Of a stretch of 13,709 bases of DNA, positions 1-6,474 are shown piece after piece. The position numbers and the translations under genes are program-made. How positions within the stretch are numbered: the stretch's first letter is position 1; every line of letters begins with the position of its first letter. Origin of the DNA: UBA1146 sp050256555. GTDB lineage: Bacteria > Planctomycetota > UBA8108 > UBA1146. The stretch is taken from assembly GCA_050256555.1 (NCBI GenBank), contig JBBWWC010000201.1:1-13709 (forward strand), in the 5' to 3' direction. The notes below the pieces were generated by a model. The model was given only the letters and a program-made list of their open reading frames with translations, had not been told where the DNA came from and ran no database searches.

Positions 1-1
1 C

Positions 2-2596
2 TTCCAGACCGGTGCCGAAGTCTGTGACGACGGTGGCGACAATGACGCCGACGGCCTGATCGATTGTTTTGACCCCGACTGCGTCGGCGTCCCTCCTTGT
101 GGAGCGGAAGCAGGACAGTGTAACGATGGAGTCGATAATGACGCCGACGGCCTGACCGATTGCTGCGATGACGACTGCATCGGCGACCCGGCATGCGCAG
201 AAGCCTCTGTGGCAACCTGCGACGACGGCATCGACAACGATTGTGATGGAACCGTCGATTGCGCCGATCTTGACTGCAGTGGTTTCGGACTCTGTGGACC
301 TGAAATTTGCGACGATGCTTTTGATAATGACGGTGACGGACTCGTCGATTGCTTCGACATACTTGACTGCATAGGAACCCCGGCATGCCCCGCTGCAACC
401 AATGACGAATGTGTAGATGCAACCGATATCCTGATTGCAGGACCCGGTGCCTACACCAACTTCGTCGATACAACATCGGCCAGCCTCGGTACTGAACCTC
501 TACCAACCATCCCGTGCACGAGTATGGGACAGTTCGAAAACGATGTCTGGTTCAGCTTCGTACCGGATCAGGACATGGTCGCAGAGGTTCACACTTGTGA
601 TCCCTTGGGTTGGGATACGGACCTGATGGTCTACGAGGACCCCACCAATGATTGCAGCGCAATGATCGAGGTCGGCTGTAATGGAGACTCCACAGTCCTG
701 GCCGGCTGCCAGGCCTTCTACAGCCACGTTCAGTTCTTGAGCGTGACTGCTGGAACGACTTACAGAATTCGTATCGGCTCCTATGGCCTGGGAAGCAGCG
801 GAGTCGGAACCGTCACCGTCAACATGCAGATTCCCAGTGCGGAGATTTGCAACGACGGGATTGATAACGACATTGATGGAGCGGTGGATTGTCTCGACTC
901 GGACTGCTTCACCGATCCGAGTTGCAACTTCACTACCGGAGACGAGTGTTTCGTCGCCATCGATGTGTTCGACGGTGCCAATCCGATCGACAACCTCCCC
1001 TTCACCTCCAGTACTGATCCTCCTATCGATATCTCTCTCTGTCCTGGTAGCGGCAATGGCGCCATGGCCTTTGACGGCTGGTATCAATACGAAGCGACTG
1101 AAACTGGCGATTACTGGATTCACACCTGTGATCCGGGAGCAGTCGGCTGGAATGATACCGACCTGCTTGTTTACGATTTCACCGCTGCCGGCGAGGACTG
1201 CGCAAACCTGGCAGGCAACGAGATCGCCTGCAACGGCGACTCATTCGTCCTTCCTGGGCCTTGCCAGAACTGGTATTCCCTGGTTGAGCTTCCGCTAGTC
1301 GCCGGAAATAAATACATGATCCGAATCGGCACCTACAGCACCTTCCAGGGCACCGGGTCTCTGACCGTCCTGCCTCTGAGTTGCCCACCGATGACCGGGC
1401 TTACCGTCACCACCGATTGTAATACAGGCGATGCAACCTTGAACTGGGATGCAAACGTCTACGACTCCATCGAACTAACAAGAAATGGAGCCTTGCTTGC
1501 AACTCTGCCCGGCACCGACACCAGCTACCTTGATCTGGCTCTCGCTCCCGGCAGTTACACCTACGAAGCCCAGGGTATCTGCGCTACCGGCACCTCTGCG
1601 ACTCAGGTCGTGGTGGCAAATGTCGCCGCCTACGCCGGGGAATCGGATGTCATCTTCGGTGTCGAAGGCGTGGACGACGTCGACAGCGTTGCTGCTCTCC
1701 AGGCCGCCCTCGATGCCAACGGCATCATTCACGTCACCACCACTCTGGGCCCAGCGGAATGGGGCTGCCTCAACATTGGCACCATCACCCGCGCCTGGAT
1801 GTTGACCGGCACCTTCCCCAACGATTACCGCATCACAGAGGCTGACGGAATAGCTCTCGCTGCAGCGGTCGAGAACGGCACTAACGTTTACTTCGAATCA
1901 GGAGACCACTGGGGATTCGCCCACCTGGTCACCCCCTACGACAACTACGACGGCATCGATCTGACCACCGTGATAGACGGAGATGACACCTTTGTGGCGA
2001 TGAACGGTGCCGATAGCGGTTTCGGACTCGACACATCTGACCTGAGTGGAACCGCCTACAACCAGGCCGGCGCCGCTGCAGGAAATGACTGGACCGATCA
2101 GATCTCTCCTCTGGCCGGAAGCGCTGGACCCAACGTCGCACAGATCTGGACCGAAGCGACTCTGACTTACGGCACCGCAGTTTGCTACCTGACCGATCCT
2201 CCCAACGGCAACACGATCAATCAGTCGTGGGAGTTCGGCGGCTTCGGCGGCGATCAAAACGATCTCGCCGCTCGCTACCTCGCATTCCTCGGCGGTGGCG
2301 GTGGCCCGATCGGTCCGGTCTTTAGTCGCGGCGATTGTAACGCCGACGGAGCCTTCAACATTGCCGATGCCATCTATACCCTGGCGTTACTCTTCTCAGG
2401 TGGCCCAGCGGGCATCTGCGCAGATGCTTGTGACTCCAACGGTGATGGTGCACAAAACATAGCCGATGCTATTTACACCCTGGCGGCTCTGTTCAGCGGT
2501 GGACCTGCACCTTCTGATCCGGGGCCATCGGAATGTGACGTCGATGGGGACGATACCGACCCCCTTGATTGCGCAAGTTATCCGGCCTGCCCGTAA
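2..2596 (+). CDS. Secreted multidomain protein with MopE-like repeats, PPC-like domains, amidotransferase-like domain and dockerin (5'-truncated)
   Basis: The reading frame is open from base 2, so the start and signal peptide lie before the window; 864 codons are visible up to TAA. Domains by visible codon: four MopE-like motifs of the form CDDGxDNDxDGxxDCxDxDC (6-130); PPC-like beta-domain (134-280); a fifth MopE-like motif (281-310); second PPC-like domain (314-460); FN3-like domain (461-544); an alpha/beta domain resembling class I amidotransferase/ThuA folds (545-773) with WMLTGTFPNDYRIT, YFESGDHWGF and SWEFGGFGGDQ; a dockerin-type EF-hand pair (774-843) with loops DCNADGAFNIAD and DSNGDGAQNIAD; and a Cys-rich tail from codon 845. 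Family knowledge: MopE-like and dockerin loops bind metal, usually calcium, and PPC domains are extracytoplasmic. Inference: an exported or surface protein. The substrate and any catalysis are unknown. It is a close paralogue of the next gene. Confidence 0.88.
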   Translation, partial: FQTGAEVCDDGGDNDADGLIDCFDPDCVGVPPCGAEAGQCNDGVDNDADGLTDCCDDDCIGDPACAEASVATCDDGIDNDCDGTVDCADLDCSGFGLCGPEICDDAFDNDGDGLVDCFDILDCIGTPACPAATNDECVDATDILIAGPGAYTNFVDTTSASLGTEPLPTIPCTSMGQFENDVWFSFVPDQDMVAEVHTCDPLGWDTDLMVYEDPTNDCSAMIEVGCNGDSTVLAGCQAFYSHVQFLSVTAGTTYRIRIGSYGLGSSGVGTVTVNMQIPSAEICNDGIDNDIDGAVDCLDSDCFTDPSCNFTTGDECFVAIDVFDGANPIDNLPFTSSTDPPIDISLCPGSGNGAMAFDGWYQYEATETGDYWIHTCDPGAVGWNDTDLLVYDFTAAGEDCANLAGNEIACNGDSFVLPGPCQNWYSLVELPLVAGNKYMIRIGTYSTFQGTGSLTVLPLSCPPMTGLTVTTDCNTGDATLNWDANVYDSIELTRNGALLATLPGTDTSYLDLALAPGSYTYEAQGICATGTSATQVVVANVAAYAGESDVIFGVEGVDDVDSVAALQAALDANGIIHVTTTLGPAEWGCLNIGTITRAWMLTGTFPNDYRITEADGIALAAAVENGTNVYFESGDHWGFAHLVTPYDNYDGIDLTTVIDGDDTFVAMNGADSGFGLDTSDLSGTAYNQAGAAAGNDWTDQISPLAGSAGPNVAQIWTEATLTYGTAVCYLTDPPNGNTINQSWEFGGFGGDQNDLAARYLAFLGGGGGPIGPVFSRGDCNADGAFNIADAIYTLALLFSGGPAGICADACDSNGDGAQNIADAIYTLAALFSGGPAPSDPGPSECDVDGDDTDPLDCASYPACP
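17..391 (+). repeat. Four tandem MopE-like metal-binding repeats within gene 1
   Basis: The repeats start at about 17, 116, 215 and 302, so the spacing is exactly 99, 99 and then 87 bases. Each encodes a cysteine, an acidic DNDxDG loop, then DC and a second DC, followed by a short Pro/Cys linker. This matches the putative metal-binding motif family named after MopE. The same motif recurs singly as the linker between beta-domains in genes 1 and 2. The array may continue upstream of the window. Confidence 0.8.
401..1378 (+). repeat. Two PPC-like beta-domain units with 540-base period in gene 1
   Basis: Unit 1 begins with NDECVDATDI at 401 and unit 2 with GDECFVAIDV at 941, exactly 540 bases apart. 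Each holds an aromatic strand (DVWFSF or DGWYQY), a HTCDP motif, a WDTDL/NDTDL-VY strand, a CNGDS turn and a YRIRIGSY/YMIRIGTY strand near the end. This is the order expected for a pre-peptidase C-terminal-like sandwich. The paired cysteines suggest disulfides outside the cytoplasm. A MopE-like linker at 842 separates the units. Confidence 0.7.
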
Positions 2597-2637
2597 CCTG
2601 GGCAATGAGGAGATTCGTAACGACCGACAATGTTTAC

Positions 2638-2677
2638 AAGCAGAGGGCCTTTCTCTAACGAGAAAGGCCCTCTGCTT
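2638..2677 (+). terminator. Strong hairpin after gene 1, likely terminator
   Basis: An 18-base perfect inverted repeat (arms 2638-2655 and 2660-2677, loop TAAC) begins 41 bases after the gene 1 stop. The arm contains GAGGGCCTTTCTC. The stem ends in TT followed by CATTACA, so a proper run of T is missing. It may act as a weak intrinsic terminator or an mRNA 3'-end stabiliser. Confidence 0.7.
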
Positions 2678-2725
2678 CATTACAAGTGCGTCCATCTGAA
2701 TCTCGCAACAACCCCATCAACTGTC

Positions 2726-2731
2726 TATAAT
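2726..2731 (+). promoter_or_regulatory. Candidate -10 box (TATAAT) upstream of gene 2
   Basis: A perfect TATAAT lies in an A+T-rich part of the 293-base gap before gene 2. The -35 position 17 bases upstream holds TCGCAA, only a partial match to TTGACA, so the call rests mainly on the -10 box and location. Transcription would start near 2738, giving a leader of about 150 bases that contains the hairpin at 2751-2780. Confidence 0.4.
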
Positions 2732-2750
2732 AGATCTGTAATAGTACTTA

Positions 2751-2788
2751 AAGTAGACGGCAATTCATTGCTGCCTACTTCGATTTTT
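2751..2788 (+). terminator. Terminator-like hairpin with T-run in the gene 2 leader (possible attenuator)
   Basis: Arms 2751-2763 (AAGTAGACGGCAA) and 2768-2780 (TTGCTGCCTACTT) pair at 12 of 13 positions, with one G-T wobble and one A-C mismatch, around a TTCA loop. They are followed by CGA and five T. It lies just downstream of the TATAAT box at 2726 and about 100 bases before the gene 2 start. It could be a leader attenuator for gene 2, the end of a very short RNA, or a second terminator for gene 1. Confidence 0.5.
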
Positions 2789-2879
2789 CAGGCTCGGTGA
2801 ATTACATAAATCACTAAAAGTTGCCTCAACACCAAAGCGTGATGGCGGACAGTTGTTGGCATGGATTTCATCGCAAGAA

Positions 2880-2884
2880 AAGGA
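2880..2884 (+). promoter_or_regulatory. Ribosome binding site deciding the gene 2 start
   Basis: AAGGA lies five bases before the ATG at 2890. The frame is also open upstream to a TTG at 2821, but the extra 23 residues are polar and charged and would precede a clear signal peptide. The Shine-Dalgarno-like site and the signal sequence together favour 2890. Confidence 0.65.
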
Positions 2885-2889
2885 CCAGC

Positions 2890-5800
2890 ATGTACAAATC
2901 AATCTTGATCGCAGCCGCAATCATACTTCTTGGCACACCACTCGGAGCACAAGGAGGCGATGAATGTGCTTCTGCAGAGGTGATCGCAGTCTCCGGATTT
3001 GGCTCTTACGTAGTAGCAATGGATAACACCACTGCCACTACGGGGCTCGATCCGATTCCCGTCATCGCCTGTAACGTGTCGGGACAATTCTCCGATGACA
3101 TCTGGTTCTCCTTTACCCCAGATGCCGATGGTTCGTTGATGGCGGACACCTGTGACCTACTCGGCTGGGACACGGACATGGTTGTCTATGATGGCTCGGG
3201 GGGATGTGGCGCACTCATTGAGATCGGTTGCAACGGGGATTCTGTAGCAAGTCCGCTATGCCAGAATTTCTATTCGCAACTCGAAATCCCTCTGCTGGTT
3301 TTTGGTGGCGTGACTTACTACTTCAGGATTGGAAATTACGGAGCTTCCGGTACCGGAGGAGCGGCCAACCTCAACATCGAATTCTCCAATGTCACTGCTG
3401 AAATCTGTGATGATGGGCTCGACAACGATGCCGATGGCCTGACCGACTGCTTCGACTCCGTTGACTGTCCCTTCGGAACCGCTCCCTGTCTGGCACCGAC
3501 AAATGATGATTGTGTAGGAGCCACCGATATTCCAGTCTCCGGCCCAGGAATCTACACTGCCTTCATGGACTCCACACTGGCGAGCCTGTCGGTAGAACCA
3601 CTTCCGACAATTCCCTGTCCACTGGGCAGTGCCGGGACCTTTGATCAGGACATCTGGTACACCCTGACACCTGACTTCGATGCCGTAATGAGCGTCGATA
3701 CCTGCGACCCATTTGGCTGGGACACTCACTTACTTATTTATGAAGGAACCTGCGGCTCAATGATCGAAGTCGGCTGTAGCGGTGATTCTGACACCCTGGC
3801 CGGCTGCCAGAACTTCTACAGTAACGTTCAGTTCCTCAACGTATCTGCCGGAATCACATACACCTTCAGAATCGGATCGTGGGCCGCTGGAGTCGGAGGA
3901 ACTGGAAATCTCAACGTCTCCCTGGAGAGTTCAACCGTCGAAATCTGTGATGACGGTATCGATAATGATATCGATGGCCTGATCGACTGCCAGGATGTCG
4001 TTGACTGCCCCTTTGGTACACCACCTTGCACGCTGCCGACCAATGACGAATGTAGCGGAGCCATCGATATTCCAGTTTCAGGAATCGGCACCTATACAGT
4101 TTTCATGGACAACTATCTCGCCACTACTTCTGCAGTGCCACTACCGACATTGATCTGTCCTGGAGGCGCATCTGGATCTTTTGATAAGGATCTGTGGTAC
4201 AGCTTCACTCCAGACATCGATGGCATTGCCGGAGTTCACACCTGCGATCCCAACAGCTGGGATACAGACCTGCTAGTTTACGAAGGCGATTGTGCATCCT
4301 TGGTCGAGCTGGCCTGCAACGGTGATGGAAATAGCGGTTTACCTGGTTGCCAGGTTTTCTACAGCCACGTCGAGTTCCTCGATGTCACGGCCGGAACCAC
4401 CTACACCTTCCGTATCGGATCCTGGGGCATCGGCGCCTTTGGTAGTGGAGAACTGACGATAACTCTTGAAACCGGGTCCACCGAAATCTGCGATGACGGA
4501 ATCGATAACGATGTCGATGGCACCGTCGATTGCCAGGACTGTGATTGTGAAAATGATCCGGCCTGTGCAGGAACTTACGTTGACGGAGATGAAATTTTTA
4601 ACGCCATCTCGGTGGGTGAGGGAGCAAACCCCATAGACACCACGACCTTCTCTGACAGCACGCACGATTATAATGATGGCAATTGTACCGGCACACTTCT
4701 CGGCCAGATGTCCAATGATGGCTGGTACAGCTGGATCGCCGCCAACACCGGAACCTACTGGATTCACACCTGTGATATCGCCGGCTGGGACACCGACCTC
4801 GTGGCCTATGAAGGAGATTGCGACAACCTGACTCAAATCGCCTGCAATGGAGACGACGCTCAGGCACTGGTAACCGGCTGTCAAAATTTCTTCTCCTTCG
4901 TAGAAATCGATGCGACTGCAGGAACCGAATACTTCTTCCGTGTCGGGTCTTACGTCGCAGGGGTGTCAGGAACCGGCACGTTGACGATCGAAGAATTGCT
5001 ATGTCCTCTGCTGTCGGGCTTGGCAGCCTCTACTGATTGCGCCTCTAGCGATGTCACTTTGACCTGGGCCGGAGATACTTACGATTCCATCGAAGTGCTC
5101 AGAGATTCGGTCGTCGTTGCAACTCTCCCGGGAACCGATACCAGTTTCCTGGACTCAAATCTCGCCAATGGAACCTACTCTTATGACGTTCAAGGAATCT
5201 GTGGGGGCGTTGTCGGATTGGGACAAAATGTTGTCGCATCCATTGCCCCATACGGAGGTGAGACAGATGTGATCTTTGCTCTGGAAGGAGTCGATGACAT
5301 CGATAGTGTCGTGGGTCTTCAACAAGCCCTCGACTTCAATGGAATCACCTACCTCACCACCACCGAAGGACCCGATTCATGGGGTTGTCTTGGTGTTGGA
5401 ACCATACAACGCGCCTGGATGATGACGGGTACCTACCCGAATGATTACCGGATCACCGATGGAGACGGAACGTCTCTTGCCGCCGCAGTCGAAAATGGCA
5501 CCGCCATCTACATGGAAGCGGGAGATCACTGGGGCTTTACTCACCTGATCACCGCCTATGACAACTACGATGGAGTCGATCAGGTAAATGTTCTCGACGG
5601 CGATGACTCTTTCCTCGTCATGAACGGGGCCGACACCGGCTTTGGTCTCGACACCTCTGATCTCAGCGGTACTCCTTACAACCAGGCGGGAGCCGCAGGT
5701 GGCAGCGACTGGACCGATCAGATCGCACCTCTGGCCGGCTCTGGCGGCCCCAACGTCGCACAGCTTTGGACTGAAGCCACTGCTGGTTATGGCACCGGGA

Positions 5801-6213
5801 TCTATTACGCCACCGATGACCCCAGCGGAAACACCATCTCGCAGTCCTGGGAGTTTGGCGGCTTCGGCGGCGATCAGAATGATCTGGCCGCCCGCTACAT
5901 TGCAGCGCTTGGCGGCGGTGGCAATCCCACCGGCCCGCTATTTCAAAGAGGCGACTGTAACGCAGACAGTGGATTCAACATTGCAGATGCCATCTACACC
6001 CTGGCTTCACTGTTCAGTGGTGGGCCCGCTGGAACCTGCTCTGATGCTTGTGACTCCAATGACGATGGTGGCCTGAACATTGCGGATGCCATTTACACCC
6101 TGGCAGCACTATTCAGTGGCGGGCCAACACCGGCTCCGCCCAGCCCGGGAGCCTGTGGTGAAGATGCCACCGGTCCCGATGCTCTTGATTGCGTCACCTA
6201 CAACGGTTGCTAA
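2890..6213 (+). CDS. Secreted protein with four PPC-like/MopE-like units, amidotransferase-like domain and dockerin
   Basis: A complete protein of 1107 residues. A signal peptide (1-20, hydrophobic ILIAAAIILLG, likely cleavage before Gln21) indicates export. Four PPC-like beta-domains start at residues 24, 205, 385 and 565; the first three are followed by MopE-like linkers with DNDADG, DNDIDG and DNDVDG. Then come an FN3-like domain (705-788), the amidotransferase/ThuA-like domain (789-1017; WMMTGTYPNDYRIT, GDHWGF with His880, SWEFGGFGGDQ), a dockerin-like EF-hand pair (1018-1080) and a Cys tail ending LDCVTYNGC. In the first EF loop, DCNADSGFNIAD, Ser replaces the usual Gly at position 6. 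From the amidotransferase-like domain onward it aligns with gene 1 without gaps over 229 codons, about three quarters identical by eye. The role is unknown; binding to a surface or matrix is inferred. It has its own leader and terminator. Confidence 0.9.
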   Translation: MYKSILIAAAIILLGTPLGAQGGDECASAEVIAVSGFGSYVVAMDNTTATTGLDPIPVIACNVSGQFSDDIWFSFTPDADGSLMADTCDLLGWDTDMVVYDGSGGCGALIEIGCNGDSVASPLCQNFYSQLEIPLLVFGGVTYYFRIGNYGASGTGGAANLNIEFSNVTAEICDDGLDNDADGLTDCFDSVDCPFGTAPCLAPTNDDCVGATDIPVSGPGIYTAFMDSTLASLSVEPLPTIPCPLGSAGTFDQDIWYTLTPDFDAVMSVDTCDPFGWDTHLLIYEGTCGSMIEVGCSGDSDTLAGCQNFYSNVQFLNVSAGITYTFRIGSWAAGVGGTGNLNVSLESSTVEICDDGIDNDIDGLIDCQDVVDCPFGTPPCTLPTNDECSGAIDIPVSGIGTYTVFMDNYLATTSAVPLPTLICPGGASGSFDKDLWYSFTPDIDGIAGVHTCDPNSWDTDLLVYEGDCASLVELACNGDGNSGLPGCQVFYSHVEFLDVTAGTTYTFRIGSWGIGAFGSGELTITLETGSTEICDDGIDNDVDGTVDCQDCDCENDPACAGTYVDGDEIFNAISVGEGANPIDTTTFSDSTHDYNDGNCTGTLLGQMSNDGWYSWIAANTGTYWIHTCDIAGWDTDLVAYEGDCDNLTQIACNGDDAQALVTGCQNFFSFVEIDATAGTEYFFRVGSYVAGVSGTGTLTIEELLCPLLSGLAASTDCASSDVTLTWAGDTYDSIEVLRDSVVVATLPGTDTSFLDSNLANGTYSYDVQGICGGVVGLGQNVVASIAPYGGETDVIFALEGVDDIDSVVGLQQALDFNGITYLTTTEGPDSWGCLGVGTIQRAWMMTGTYPNDYRITDGDGTSLAAAVENGTAIYMEAGDHWGFTHLITAYDNYDGVDQVNVLDGDDSFLVMNGADTGFGLDTSDLSGTPYNQAGAAGGSDWTDQIAPLAGSGGPNVAQLWTEATAGYGTGIYYATDDPSGNTISQSWEFGGFGGDQNDLAARYIAALGGGGNPTGPLFQRGDCNADSGFNIADAIYTLASLFSGGPAGTCSDACDSNDDGGLNIADAIYTLAALFSGGPTPAPPSPGACGEDATGPDALDCVTYNGC
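2959..5001 (+). repeat. Four tandem 540-base PPC-like/MopE-like units in gene 2
   Basis: The units begin at 2959, 3502, 4042 and 4582, giving steps of 543, 540 and 540 bases, about 180 codons each. Units 1 to 3 end with a MopE-like linker (EICDDG... at 3400, 3940 and 4483). Unit 4 is more divergent, and its YWIHTCD strand matches unit 2 of gene 1 rather than its neighbours. This suggests unit duplication within a gene plus older exchange between the two genes. Confidence 0.75.
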
Positions 6214-6241
6214 GCAACGGTGGCTCAGCAACGATGGCTCA
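6200..6241 (+). repeat. Three tandem 14-base repeats across the gene 2 stop codon
   Basis: The copies are 6200-6213 (ACAACGGTTGCTAA, which carries the last codons and stop), 6214-6227 (GCAACGGTGGCTCA) and 6228-6241 (GCAACGATGGCTCA). Copies 2 and 3 differ at one base; copy 1 differs from copy 2 at three. The 3' end of the gene seems to have been duplicated by slippage, leaving stop-like remnants in the untranslated region just before the terminator. Confidence 0.7.
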
Positions 6242-6253
6242 GCATGCCGACAT

Positions 6254-6290
6254 AAAAAATGGCCTCCCCAGACCGGGGAGGCCATTTTTT
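6254..6290 (+). terminator. Intrinsic terminator after gene 2
   Basis: A perfect 16-base inverted repeat has arms 6254-6269 and 6275-6290 and loop AGACC. Its GC core is GGCCTCCCC, flanked by six A on the left and six T on the right. It is a textbook Rho-independent terminator and, being symmetrical, could work in both directions. Confidence 0.93.
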
Positions 6291-6474
6291 CGATGATGGC
6301 TCACACCTGTAAAAGCTGTCTATTGTGTCTCTTGTATCAACGACCAAACCTGCCATTCGCCCCTTGCCACACTCCACTGTATTGTGTTGCACATGGGGTG
6401 AGTCTATTTTTCGTTCTGGAGCTTTTATCCGTCGAAGTTCGATCCCTGCACATATCCAAAAGTTTGGAAAAACC

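Noticed and set aside
17..391. CRISPR array suggested by regular repeats
   Set aside because: The repeats are in-frame coding repeats with conserved acidic residues, too divergent in DNA, and there are no spacers or cas genes.
2321..2515. A cellulosome-like system suggested by dockerins
   Set aside because: No cohesin domain or glycoside hydrolase is seen in the window, and dockerin-type EF-hands are widespread in planctomycete secreted proteins without cellulosomes.
2821..2889. Upstream extension of gene 2 from a TTG start
   Set aside because: The added residues are polar and would bury the signal peptide; AAGGA is placed for the ATG at 2890.
6325..6474. Upstream extension of gene 3 from a GTG start
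   Set aside because: The 50 extra residues have no signal-like or domain features, and a hydrophobic signal segment follows the ATG at 6475. The start is less certain than for the other genes because the ribosome binding site is weak.
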